64,000 nt of DNA, from positions 1 to 64,000 of the forward strand of contig CALVEM010000011.1 in the NCBI GenBank assembly GCA_944326605.1, written 5' to 3'. The notes under the pieces were generated by a model. It did no database searches. It worked only from the letters and a program-made list of their open reading frames with translations, and had not been told where the DNA came from. Below are positions 52,017-60,012 of this stretch, in pieces (the first letter of the stretch is position 1; each line of letters opens with the position of its first letter). Source of the stretch: Candidatus Gastranaerophilales bacterium (GTDB lineage Bacteria; Cyanobacteriota; Vampirovibrionia; Gastranaerophilales; Gastranaerophilaceae). Position numbers and translations under genes: made by a program.

Positions 52017-53378
52017 TTAAAAGCCTTCTGTCATTTTTAAGGTTTCATATTTTTTCCGAGTTGTAATTTTCGTTGGCTCTGATGGAGTGGAACAAGCAAT
52101 CAGAGCAAGTGCTAACGCCCAAAATCTGTCGGCGTGTCCGTTGACTTCAGAAGACTCGGCATCAAAACGAATGTTTCCGGCTTTGGTGTAAATTCTTCTT
52201 ATGGAGTGCAAATCTTCTCTAATATCGTGGTCGTTTGGTATGAATACAGATTTATCTTCAAAATTTGTGCGGAGGTTGTATGCCATTTCCTCTTTTGACT
52301 TGTTTGTGAACATAACAGCTTCGACTCTGTATTTGCCGAAATCTTTTTGAGCGGTTTCTGCCAATTGCATACCTATGCCGGTAGAGTCAATGCAACAACG
52401 TCTTAATTTTGGATGTTTCAATATCTCGGATATTACTTCATATTGAATATGGAACGGAGTCTTTTCTAAGATTTTGACTTTTCTTGTATATTTTGAATTC
52501 TCAAATCGCTCAATACACCATATTGCAGTTAAGTCTTTTCGTCTGCCGATGTCGATTCCAACGTATAAATCGCCTTTTATTTCTTCAAGAGATTTTAATA
52601 CATCGGGCATTTCACAGGTTGAAATAAGGTCATAAGGAAGAAATGCACAGGCTTCGTCAATTGCGATACAACAATATTCTTGAAACCAAGTATAGTCATC
52701 AAAACAGTTTTTGCATTCTTCATCAAGCCACTCCTGACGTTCCTCTTTAGTTGTTGGTCTGCCGTAGATTTTATCAACCAACCCTTCATCAACTGCCAAG
52801 TGAATCGGAGTTTTATGGTGCGACCATTTGAGTTTGCCCTTATTAACCTGTTCTAAGAATTTGTAATAAAGACAGCTTTGACCGTTGTGAGTTGATAATA
52901 TCCTTAACGGAAATCCCCAAGTGATACAAGGTCGAGCCGCTTTCCAAAGTTCTTCGGGGCTGTTATGAAATGCAAATTCATCAAGAACAACTTTTCCGCC
53001 TTTAGAACGGAATCCTTTAGGATTTGAAGATAATGCGTGGATTTTACTTCCGTTTGAAAATTGAATAACGTAGGCTTTGATATCTTTTTCTTTATCTAAA
53101 ACCTGTTCGCCCAAGTCTTTGGCTGCGATATTGAATAAAGTTGCCCATTGTTTACAATAATCAATGTACTCACGTGCAGCGGATTCATCTGCTGATGAAA
53201 ACCACACAGCCGGAACTGTTCGTTTTACGCAGTCTCTTACATCTTCATAACTTTGTACATACGTTGCTCCTATTCTTCTCGATTTTTCCCATATTTTTAC
53301 TTTTGAATTATCGTTGAGCCACCTTAATTGGTAAGGCAGAAAATATTTACTCTTCTTCGGTTTCGTCTTCGTCAACAT
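52017..53378 (-). CDS. Terminase large subunit (Mu gp28-like)
   Basis: This 453-residue DNA-packaging motor has an ATPase domain (Walker A-like EKSRRIGATYVQS, Walker B GGKVVLDEFAFHN, coupling LSTHNG) and an RNase H-like nuclease domain with acids in YVGIDIGRRKDLTAIW, CCIDSTGIGMQLAE and NGHADRFWALALAL. It cuts and pumps phage DNA into heads. It overlaps the small-subunit gene by 32 nt. In Mu-like phages the gene is near the portal; here it leads the tail block instead. Confidence 0.93.
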   Translation of the reverse strand: MLTKTKPKKSKYFLPYQLRWLNDNSKVKIWEKSRRIGATYVQSYEDVRDCVKRTVPAVWFSSADESAAREYIDYCKQWATLFNIAAKDLGEQVLDKEKDIKAYVIQFSNGSKIHALSSNPKGFRSKGGKVVLDEFAFHNSPEELWKAARPCITWGFPLRILSTHNGQSCLYYKFLEQVNKGKLKWSHHKTPIHLAVDEGLVDKIYGRPTTKEERQEWLDEECKNCFDDYTWFQEYCCIAIDEACAFLPYDLISTCEMPDVLKSLEEIKGDLYVGIDIGRRKDLTAIWCIERFENSKYTRKVKILEKTPFHIQYEVISEILKHPKLRRCCIDSTGIGMQLAETAQKDFGKYRVEAVMFTNKSKEEMAYNLRTNFEDKSVFIPNDHDIREDLHSIRRIYTKAGNIRFDAESSEVNGHADRFWALALALIACSTPSEPTKITTRKKYETLKMTEGF

Positions 53379-53796
53379 TCGGGGTTATACCTAAAACTTC
53401 TTCTTCGATTCGAGCCACGATATCAGGAGTTAAACCTCGTGTTGATGGTTTCTTTTCTTTAGGTGTGGCAAGATCCTCGTAGTTTTTGACTTTTGTAAAC
53501 ATTGGAATCACTTTACAAAAAGCATACATTCTGCCGGGATCTATTTTTTCGCCGGCATCCATATCGGCTTTGATTCCATCCATTAATTTCCGAGCGAATT
53601 CATATAACTCTTCATGGAATGACATTTTAGATTTTAAAAATTTTGCACGTTTTATATCCCAATCGTGTTCAGTTCGCCACCTGTTAATGGTTTTTCTGTT
53701 TAAATTCAATTTTTTAGAGATAACAGTTGCAGGCATATATTCGTGTATAAAAAGTCTCTCTGCTTCCGGCAGTAAGTCATCTTTTTTGCTATTCAA
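53347..53796 (-). CDS. Terminase small subunit (Mu gp27-like)
   Basis: This 149-residue protein has an N-terminal HTH (MPATVISKKLNLNRKTINRW) after a helix LLPEAERLFIHEY, then a helical region with MSFHEELYEFARKLMDGIKA. This fits phage terminase small subunits, which bind the packaging start site. The acidic C-terminus (DEDETEEE) is encoded in the overlap with the large-subunit gene. Confidence 0.85.
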   Translation of the reverse strand: MNSKKDDLLPEAERLFIHEYMPATVISKKLNLNRKTINRWRTEHDWDIKRAKFLKSKMSFHEELYEFARKLMDGIKADMDAGEKIDPGRMYAFCKVIPMFTKVKNYEDLATPKEKKPSTRGLTPDIVARIEEEVLGITPNVDEDETEEE

Positions 53797-54031
53797 ATTC
53801 TGCCTCCAATTTCTTAATTTTTTCAGACAGAGTTTTCATTTCTTCTGTAATCTCTGTGAGTCTTTTTACAGTCACATTCACTTTTTCCATATCGAGATTT
53901 TTAATTTCATCGTATGGATTTAAAAGAGAACGAATTAATATAACCAACCCTGACGCTTCCGTATCCAATGTACGGAAGCGTTTTTTACTTTCAGCAAGCA
54001 TTCCTTTTAATTGCAGTCTTTCAGGATTCAT
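53789..54031 (-). CDS. Small coiled-coil protein upstream of terminase (gp26-like)
   Basis: This 80-residue protein starts at ATG 54031 behind GAGGT. It is almost entirely helical (LQLKGMLAESKKRFRTLDTE, LTEITEEMKTLSEKIKKLEA), resembling the small DUF2730-type or gp26 proteins that lie between lysis and terminase genes in Mu-like phages. It overlaps both neighbours slightly. Confidence 0.7.
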   Translation of the reverse strand: MNPERLQLKGMLAESKKRFRTLDTEASGLVILIRSLLNPYDEIKNLDMEKVNVTVKRLTEITEEMKTLSEKIKKLEAEFE

Positions 54032-54276
54032 TAGTGTACCTCTTTCTTCAAAATTGGACACCAGAGATTGTTGTCAATCTTACTTTCAATTCGTGAAAGA
54101 ATTGCTGCGTGATATTGGTTGGTCTCAAGCAAGTCTTTTAAGATATCAAAGTTGTTTTTAATAATCTGTTCAAAGGCTTTAACCTGTGATTGATGGTAGA
54201 TATACCAAATCAAAAATATTAGTGCAGGGAATCCGACATTTTCAATAAATGGGGATATTTCGTTTAAAATTTCCAT
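54031..54276 (-). CDS. Holin-like single-pass membrane protein
   Basis: This 81-residue protein starts at ATG 54276 behind AAGGAG. It has one membrane segment near the N-terminus (VGFPALIFLIWYIYHQS) and a charged coiled C-terminus, similar in layout to BhlA/UviB-type holin-like peptides. It is first in the minus-strand late block. Being remote from the endolysin weakens the holin assignment; a structural or pore role is also possible. Confidence 0.6.
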   Translation of the reverse strand: MEILNEISPFIENVGFPALIFLIWYIYHQSQVKAFEQIIKNNFDILKDLLETNQYHAAILSRIESKIDNNLWCPILKKEVH

Positions 54277-54559
54277 AAAACTCCTTAATAACAATACTTG
54301 TAGGAAGAAAAGAGTTGCAAGACAGAAAGATTCTGTTTGCAACCCATAGACTGGAGGGAGGGGTAAATAAGGTAGGGATGTGTGTGTATGTTTTTAGTTT
54401 AACTTTACCCGATATCACTTTTCAAAAATTTTTTATGAAAAATTTTATTGTGCAAAAACTTCCATTAAAAAGTTTTGAAACTCGCATGAGAGAACGATTA
54501 TAGTGAGAATACAAACAAAACATTTTCCCTATAAAACACTCTAAGGAGAGAATTATTTA
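54277..54559. promoter_or_regulatory. Divergent control region between the two late blocks
   Basis: This 283-bp gap separates the minus-strand terminase/tail operon from the plus-strand head operon. It holds a strong hairpin at 54314-54343 (GTTGCAA-ACAGAA with TTCTGT-TTGCAAC, one bulged G), an AAAACTT/AAAAGTTTT hairpin near 54456-54477, and TATAGTGAGAATAC near 54500 as a possible -10 region. Late phage promoters probably fire outward from here. No copy of the R repeats is present. Confidence 0.55.
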
Positions 54560-55540
54560 ATGAAATTTTACGAAGTTTTTAAAGCCGGAAAGTATCCGCA
54601 AGGCAAATTTACCAAAAAAGAAATTGCAGAAATTGCAAAAAATTACGATCCAAAATTCTGCGAAGCACCAATCACTCTCGACCATCAACAATCTGGACCC
54701 GCTTATGGTTGGGTTGATACAGTTAAAGCAGACGGCGATAAATTAAAAGTCGCTTTTAAAGATATGCCGGAAGATTTTCAAAAAGATGTTAATGACGGCA
54801 AATACAAAAAAGTCTCTGTTGAATTATACAGAAATCTTGAAGGCAAAGGTGCTTATCTTAAAGCCGTTTCTTTCTTAGGTGCTGCGACACCTCAAGTTAA
54901 AGGATTGGAACCAATTAAGTTTATGGAGTCCGAATCTGACATTTATGAATTCGATTCGGATGATGAGCCGGAAGAATTCACAGAAGCAGATGTCGAAGAT
55001 TTGAAAAATCAAGTTGCTGAACTTGAAGAGCAGGTTTCTAAATTTAAAGAAAACAGCAAAAAAATGGAAACAATTAAATCTTTGAAAGAAAAGATTTCTG
55101 CTCTAACAGATGAAGTTGCCACCTTTAAAGAAAAAGCACAAGGCAAAGAAGAAATCGAAAAAGAATTGCACGACATTAAAGTTGCAATTAAGAAAAAAGA
55201 ATTTGACGAATTTATCGATAAACAAATCGATAAAGGAACATTAGTTCCTGCAAATAAAGACGTTGTACTATCAGTTCTTCAGGAATTAGATAATGTACAG
55301 AAATTTGGGGAGGACTCGACAGTCGTTTGTGACTTTAAATCTTTTATCGAGTCCCTGCCGCCCCAAATTAAATTCGGCGAAACTGCAACAAAAGACAAAA
55401 TTCCGAATCATCAAAAAGACGAAGCGGAAAAGTTTGCAAACGCCGATGAAGATTCCTTAGAGATTTTTAAGGAAGCAAAGGCTCTTGCTGAAAAAGAAAA
55501 CATCTCATTCAGAGATGCACTTTTGAAATTGAATATTTAA
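54560..55540 (+). CDS. Prohead protease/scaffold (Mu gpI-like)
   Basis: This 326-residue protein has an N-terminal protease-like domain (about 1-125) with FYEVFKAGKYPQGKFTKKEI, APITLDHQQSGPAYGWV and KKVSVELYRNLEGKGAYLKA, followed by an acidic linker and a long coiled coil (about 140-215) that would act as scaffold, then a C-terminal helix (ENISFRDALLKLN). In Mu gpI processes the prohead. AAGGAG precedes the ATG. It is first in the head operon. Confidence 0.88.
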   Translation: MKFYEVFKAGKYPQGKFTKKEIAEIAKNYDPKFCEAPITLDHQQSGPAYGWVDTVKADGDKLKVAFKDMPEDFQKDVNDGKYKKVSVELYRNLEGKGAYLKAVSFLGAATPQVKGLEPIKFMESESDIYEFDSDDEPEEFTEADVEDLKNQVAELEEQVSKFKENSKKMETIKSLKEKISALTDEVATFKEKAQGKEEIEKELHDIKVAIKKKEFDEFIDKQIDKGTLVPANKDVVLSVLQELDNVQKFGEDSTVVCDFKSFIESLPPQIKFGETATKDKIPNHQKDEAEKFANADEDSLEIFKEAKALAEKENISFRDALLKLNI

Positions 55541-55587
55541 TAAATTAAACGCATTTACCCCAAAATGCGAGATATAAAGGAGTTTAA

Positions 55588-56535
55588 ATGGGAAGACTTG
55601 AAGAATTACGCATAAATGCGTATCTTTCGGAAGTCGCTCGTGGATATCATAACAACGCATTTGTTGCACAAAATTTATTCCCGACAATTTATTCCGAAAA
55701 AGAAAAAATCGATATCTTTGAATTTAACAAAGAAGCATTTCAAATTTACAACACCGAACGTGCTATCAGAGCAAATTCAAATGTTATCTCGCCGCAAGGT
55801 TTTAAAAAGCACACTACAACTTTAACCGAAAACGACCTTTCCTATCCGATTGATTACAGAGAAGAACAGGAAGCGGAAAAAGTTAAACTGCAACTTCACG
55901 CAACTAATGTCGTAACTGAAGGCTTGCAACTTAAGCACGAGAAAGAGTGTGCGGATTTAGTTCAAAATCCTGACAACTATCCGGCTGATAATAAAATTTT
56001 ATTGTCCGGGACATCCTGCTTTACCGATGAAAATTCAGACCCACAGGGTGTGGTTGATGATGCCAAAGATGCGGTTTCCGCTAAAATCGCTCAAGACCCT
56101 AACACAATGATTATCGGTCAAGAGGCTTGGAAAACATTAAAACGACACCCTAAATTAAAAAATTTGATTTCTGATAACCAAAACAAATTGGTTACACTCA
56201 ACCTTTTAAAAGAAATCTTCGAGATTGAAAACATCTTCATCGGCAAATCAATCTTTGCCAATGAAAAAGGCGAATTTGAACGTATATGGAAAGACAATAT
56301 TATCTTGGCATTCGTTCCTAATCTTGGAACTTCAAGAACTGAGTATGATCCGTCTTTTGCATACACAGTCCGCAAAAAAGATGCCTTACAGATTGATGAA
56401 TACCAAAAAGAAGGCAACAAAGTTAAATATATCAGAGCAACTGATATTTATACTCCGTTTTTAGTTGGTGCTGAAGCAGGGTATTTAATTTCAGGTGTTA
56501 ATGCTCCAAAGGCAAAAGGAGTTTCTAATGGCTAA
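55588..56535 (+). CDS. Major capsid protein
   Basis: This 315-residue protein directly follows the protease/scaffold gene, the classic capsid position. Features that fit are the N-terminal arm (LRINAYLSEVARGYHNNAFV), DLSYPIDYREEQEAEKV and the late NIILAFVPN...YDPSFAYTVRKKD region like other HK97-fold major head proteins. AAAGGAG precedes the ATG. The next small gene starts within its last codons. Confidence 0.85.
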   Translation: MGRLEELRINAYLSEVARGYHNNAFVAQNLFPTIYSEKEKIDIFEFNKEAFQIYNTERAIRANSNVISPQGFKKHTTTLTENDLSYPIDYREEQEAEKVKLQLHATNVVTEGLQLKHEKECADLVQNPDNYPADNKILLSGTSCFTDENSDPQGVVDDAKDAVSAKIAQDPNTMIIGQEAWKTLKRHPKLKNLISDNQNKLVTLNLLKEIFEIENIFIGKSIFANEKGEFERIWKDNIILAFVPNLGTSRTEYDPSFAYTVRKKDALQIDEYQKEGNKVKYIRATDIYTPFLVGAEAGYLISGVNAPKAKGVSNG

Positions 56536-56812
56536 ATACAAAGTTAAACACACGAGCATTCTTCACAACGGCAAATTATATAAAGAAGGCTCTGCAATTG
56601 AATTAACAGAAACTCAAGCAAAGAGACTTGAAGATTTTGTTACTCTAATTCCAAACCAAACGCCGACAAAACCAAAAACCGAAACTCAGGCTACAAAACC
56701 TGCGACAAAACCAAAGTCACAAACGAAAACCAAAACCGATGATCCTTCAAAAGACGAAGATGCTGACGGTAAAGGCTCTGAACAAGACGGAGGTGTAGAT
56801 AATGACAAATAA
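56528..56812 (+). CDS. Small head protein (gp35-like)
   Basis: This 94-residue protein has a compact N-terminal half (AKYKVKHTSILHNGKLYKEG, IELTETQAKRLEDFV) and a Lys/Thr/Pro/Asp-rich, disordered tail. Proteins of this size and layout lie next to capsid genes in Mu-like phages. It overlaps the capsid gene by 8 nt and the next gene by 11 nt. Confidence 0.7.
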   Translation: MAKYKVKHTSILHNGKLYKEGSAIELTETQAKRLEDFVTLIPNQTPTKPKTETQATKPATKPKSQTKTKTDDPSKDEDADGKGSEQDGGVDNDK

Positions 56813-57137
56813 ACATTATAAACCGCTTTTAATTGAGTCTGTTCAGGCAACGTCAGATTTAATAGAACACAGATTTGTTGGTTTTGATGGTAAACATTGC
56901 ACCGCAGGTGCTAAGGCTCTCGGAGTTTGCGATGTTTCAACTGAAAAAGACCAATTCGCTCCGATTGCCGTCTTTGGAATCCTGCTTGTAGAAGTCGGTG
57001 GAACAATAGCCGTTGGCGATGCAGTTGCATCCGATGCTGATGGTAAAGCTGTCAAAGCAGCAGATTCTGCAATCATAAATGGCTATGCTCTTGATAATAG
57101 CACAGCCGGACAAAAAATACGAATTTTGAAAGGTTAA
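56802..57137 (+). CDS. Head decoration/cement protein (DUF2190-like)
   Basis: This 111-residue beta-rich protein has LIEHRFVGFDGKHCTAGAKA, GVCDVSTEKDQFAPIAVFG and GTIAVGDAVASDADGKAVKA, the pattern of DUF2190 capsid cement proteins that stabilise the shell. GGAGGTG precedes the ATG. Confidence 0.82.
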   Translation: MTNKHYKPLLIESVQATSDLIEHRFVGFDGKHCTAGAKALGVCDVSTEKDQFAPIAVFGILLVEVGGTIAVGDAVASDADGKAVKAADSAIINGYALDNSTAGQKIRILKG

Positions 57138-57139
57138 TT

Positions 57140-57583
57140 ATGGATTATTGCACGATCGAAGATATTGAAACACAAACCTCTACCCCTACTCTAATCCAGC
57201 TCACTTCTGATGATGGGCAAGAAGCAGTCGATCGTGTTGTTGCCCAAGAGGCTATCCTTTATTCTTCTACGCTCATCGATGGATATTTGAGAGGTCGATA
57301 CTCTCTTCCTCTCGATATCCATTTTCCTTTACTTCGTATTCTTGCAATTGATTTAAGCATTCATCGTTTGTATTCTCGCAGAATGAGAAACGAAATGCCG
57401 GAAGTTATTACTAAAAATTATGAACACGCTATCTCAACTCTTAAAGATATACAAAAAGGTGTAATATCCCTGCAAAGCGAGAATGACACTTTTGAAACTT
57501 CAGGCTTTAGTGCAACGGAATATAAGACCAATAAAAATATATTGGATAAATTGTTCGGAAAGCAGAGAATGAGTGAATATTAG
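57140..57583 (+). CDS. gp36-like head-tail connector (DUF1320)
   Basis: This 147-residue protein matches DUF1320: DYCTIEDIETQTSTPTLIQL, AQEAILYSSTLIDGYLRGRY, SLPLDIHFPLLRILAIDLSI. It probably forms a connector ring between portal and tail. It starts 2 bp after the previous stop codon and overlaps the next gene. Confidence 0.9.
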   Translation: MDYCTIEDIETQTSTPTLIQLTSDDGQEAVDRVVAQEAILYSSTLIDGYLRGRYSLPLDIHFPLLRILAIDLSIHRLYSRRMRNEMPEVITKNYEHAISTLKDIQKGVISLQSENDTFETSGFSATEYKTNKNILDKLFGKQRMSEY

Positions 57584-57983
57584 AGAGATTGAAGATTCTA
57601 TCATTACAAAACTAAAAACCGACTTCCCTGAAGTTTTAGTTCAAGGATTCCCGGATAAACCCTCCGAATTTATATTGCTCCACTCAATCGGAGCATTGCT
57701 TGTTCACTATCAAGGCAGCAATTATCCAAATTCAGAGTCTATTGGATGCATTGTTCAAGATAACAAAAAAGAATTTTCAATTACTATCGTTACTCGTAAT
57801 TTAAGAGCCAATAAAGGTGCTTATGAGTACCTTGATAAAGTTAAAGTCGCATTAACAGGTTTTCAGCCCGATGGATGTTCAAAATTGATGCCAACAAAAG
57901 ATTTCTTTATTTCTGAAAATGGTGGAATTTGGCAATATGGCATTAATTTCACTTTAATCACAACTAACATACAAGATTTTTAA
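57573..57983 (+). CDS. gp37-like tail terminator (DUF1834)
   Basis: This 136-residue protein has REIEDSIITKLKTDFPEVLV, FSITIVTRNLRANKGAYEYL and the C-terminal GGIWQYGINFTLITTNIQ, typical of Mu gp37. The start is GTG at 57573, overlapping the end of the gp36-like gene. It probably caps the tail tube at the head side. Confidence 0.88.
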   Translation: MNIREIEDSIITKLKTDFPEVLVQGFPDKPSEFILLHSIGALLVHYQGSNYPNSESIGCIVQDNKKEFSITIVTRNLRANKGAYEYLDKVKVALTGFQPDGCSKLMPTKDFFISENGGIWQYGINFTLITTNIQDF

Positions 57984-58009
57984 TTTATCCCAATATTTAA
58001 GGAGTTTAT

Positions 58010-58036
58010 ATGCCAGAACTCACACAAAAAGCGTGA
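58010..58036 (+). other. Minicistron and hairpin before the sheath gene
   Basis: After AAGGAG an ATG opens an 8-codon frame (MPELTQKA) ending in TGA. The same bases form a hairpin (AGAACT-CAC with GTG-A-AGTTCT). The spacing sequence AAGGAGTTTATATG is echoed 55 bp later as AAGGAAGTATATATG before the real sheath start. It may be a duplicated start region or a small translational control element. Confidence 0.35.
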
Positions 58037-58064
58037 AGTTCTTACAAATATTAAGGAAGTATAT

Positions 58065-59294
58065 ATGAATAGTTTTCTTCATGGTGTTGAAACCATAGAA
58101 ATTACAAAAGGTGCAAGAACTATTACGACTGTTAAAACTGCGGTCGTTGGAATTATTGGAACTGCACCGATTGAAGATATAGATGATGATTACAAAACAA
58201 TAAATACCCCGACTTTAATTTTAAACGAGGTCGAGGCAGTAAAATATTTCGGCAATCATAAAGCCGGATTTACAATTCCTCAAGCATTAAAAGCTGTCTT
58301 TGACCAAGGTGCCGGAATTGCAATCGTTATTAATGTTTATGATCCAAGTAAACACGAATCTGTTGAAGATGTAAAAATTTCTGATATTAACGGCGGAATT
58401 GATGCAACAACTGGCAAAAGAACAGGCATGAAAGCATTTGAAGATTGCTATTCGTTATTCGGATATTATCCAAAAACGATTATTGCCCCTGTTTATTGTG
58501 AAGACACTGCTGTTGTTACTGAAATGAACACGATTTGTAAAAAAATCAGAGCGATGGGAATAGTTGACGCTCCTGTTGGAGCAACTGTTCAAGATGTAAT
58601 CACAGGTCGTGGGCCGGAGGGAACTATTAATTTTAATACGTCTTCTGAGCGTATAATTCTTTGTTATCCTCATTTAAAAGTTTACGATGCCGAGTCGGAT
58701 TCTATTAAACTGCAACCTTATTCTCAAAGGCTCGCAGGAGTAATTGCCGCAAAAGATGTTGAAAAAGGCTACCATTGGTCGCCATCAAATACAGAGATAC
58801 AGGGAATTGTCGGTATTGAACGTCAGCTTACATCAATGATTAATGACCCGACTTCTGAAGTCAATACTTTAAACGAAGCCGGAGTTGTAACTGTTTTTAA
58901 TTCCTATGGCTCAGGTTTTAGGACTTGGGGAAACCGTTCTGCCGCATATCCATCCTCAACTCATCCGACTAATTTCATCTGCGTTCGAAGAACTGCTGAC
59001 ATCCTGCATGAGTCTGTTGAATACTCAATGCTCCAATTTATGGACTATCCGATAGACAATGGCTTGATTGATTCAATCTGCGAGACTGTAAATCAGTTTA
59101 TTAGAACGCTCATCGGTCGAGGTGCTTTGATTGATGGCAAATGTACTTTTAATCAAGACAAAAACCCTGCAACGGAAATCGCAAACGGACATCTTGTCTT
59201 TGATATCGAATTTATGCCTCCGACTCCGGCTGAACGTATAACTTTTGAGTCTTTCATTGATATCGAATTATTAAAGTCGTTGGGAGCATCTTAA
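58065..59294 (+). CDS. Tail sheath protein (gpL/FI-like)
   Basis: This 409-residue contractile sheath has the N-terminal GVETIEITKGARTITTVKTA, VVGIIGTAPIEDIDDD, GIAIVINVYDPS and the C-terminal SIDNG-type block (FMDYPIDNGLIDSICETVNQ) with GHLVFDIEFMPPTPAERITF. Present with tube, wedge and hub genes elsewhere, it shows a complete contractile tail. Its stop overlaps the next small start codon (TAATG). Confidence 0.95.
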   Translation: MNSFLHGVETIEITKGARTITTVKTAVVGIIGTAPIEDIDDDYKTINTPTLILNEVEAVKYFGNHKAGFTIPQALKAVFDQGAGIAIVINVYDPSKHESVEDVKISDINGGIDATTGKRTGMKAFEDCYSLFGYYPKTIIAPVYCEDTAVVTEMNTICKKIRAMGIVDAPVGATVQDVITGRGPEGTINFNTSSERIILCYPHLKVYDAESDSIKLQPYSQRLAGVIAAKDVEKGYHWSPSNTEIQGIVGIERQLTSMINDPTSEVNTLNEAGVVTVFNSYGSGFRTWGNRSAAYPSSTHPTNFICVRRTADILHESVEYSMLQFMDYPIDNGLIDSICETVNQFIRTLIGRGALIDGKCTFNQDKNPATEIANGHLVFDIEFMPPTPAERITFESFIDIELLKSLGAS

Positions 59295-59470
59295 TGCGTT
59301 GCATAGTAAACGATAGAGGCAGCTTGGAAGTTCACACCGATAGTGATGACCTTTGTTACAACTGCAAAAATATTTACAAATGTCCTCTAATACAGGCTCT
59401 AAGCAGAGAATATGTCTTTTTGCACTACTCGGATGTCGAGATAAAGGAATGTGCTTTATTCAAGAAATAA
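59294..59470 (+). CDS. Cysteine-rich small protein between sheath and tube
   Basis: This 58-residue frame begins in the sheath stop codon and ends 18 bp before the tube gene. It has CYNCKNIYKC followed by a later ECALF, plus a Cys at residue 3, so it could bind zinc or an Fe-S cluster. No gene is usually found between sheath and tube in Mu or P2. Function unknown; tight packing argues that it is translated. Confidence 0.6.
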   Translation: MRCIVNDRGSLEVHTDSDDLCYNCKNIYKCPLIQALSREYVFLHYSDVEIKECALFKK

Positions 59471-59488
59471 TAGGAGTTTACCCCATAA

Positions 59489-60010
59489 ATGTCAAAAATT
59501 GAAATAAACAAATTAACAAATGCCAATATTTATATGAATGGCACAAACTTACTCGGTCGAGCTGAAGAAGTCCAACTGCCGCAAATCAAACACAAAATGG
59601 CGGAACATAAAGCACTTGGTATGGTTGGCTCTGCTGAATTTTTTGCCGGCATTGATAAACTTGAGTGCAAAATTAAATGGAATGCACTTTATCCGAATGT
59701 TTTGAGAACGTGTGCAAACCCATTTTTAGCCACAATGATACAAGTTAGAGCAAATCTTGAAACATACAACGGAACAGGAAGAATAAAAGAAGTTCCTGCG
59801 ACAGCATTTTTAATCGGGACTTTTAAAGAATTCCCGCTTGGGAATATAAAACCACATGAGAATGCCGAATATGAAACAACAATGACCGTCACTTACGCAA
59901 AATTAATTGTCGATAAGCAAGAAGTCTTTGAAATTGATGTCCTGCAAAACATCTACAAGGTTGGAATGATTGATATGCTTGCTACTTTCAAAAAGAACGT
60001 GGGAGCATAA
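59489..60010 (+). CDS. Tail tube protein (gpM/FII-like)
   Basis: This 173-residue tube protein has EINKLTNANIYMNGTNLLGR, VQLPQIKHKMAEHKALGMVG, then GIDKLECKIKWNALYPNVL and a C-terminal TMTVTYAKLIVDKQEVFEID, matching P2 FII. It forms the inner tube driven into the cell by sheath contraction. TAGGAG lies upstream. Confidence 0.93.
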   Translation: MSKIEINKLTNANIYMNGTNLLGRAEEVQLPQIKHKMAEHKALGMVGSAEFFAGIDKLECKIKWNALYPNVLRTCANPFLATMIQVRANLETYNGTGRIKEVPATAFLIGTFKEFPLGNIKPHENAEYETTMTVTYAKLIVDKQEVFEIDVLQNIYKVGMIDMLATFKKNVGA

Positions 60011-60012
60011 TA

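Noticed and set aside
51836-52066. 76-residue plus-strand frame after the lone gene
   Set aside because: It overlaps the lone gene in another frame and runs into the terminase 3' end on the opposite strand; no start signals.
54315-54503. 62-residue plus-strand frame in the divergent gap
   Set aside because: No ribosome-binding site; it begins in a hairpin and has unlikely composition. The gap fits a control region better.
57195-57230. Further hammerhead (CTGATGA-like string)
   Set aside because: The string falls in the gp36-like coding frame and lacks GAAA and paired stems. Similar strings near 39780 and 53200 were rejected for the same reason.
58248-58262. Extra copy of the left-end repeat (ATTTCGGCAAT)
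   Set aside because: It is in the sheath coding frame, isolated, and lacks the upstream TTTGACA part.
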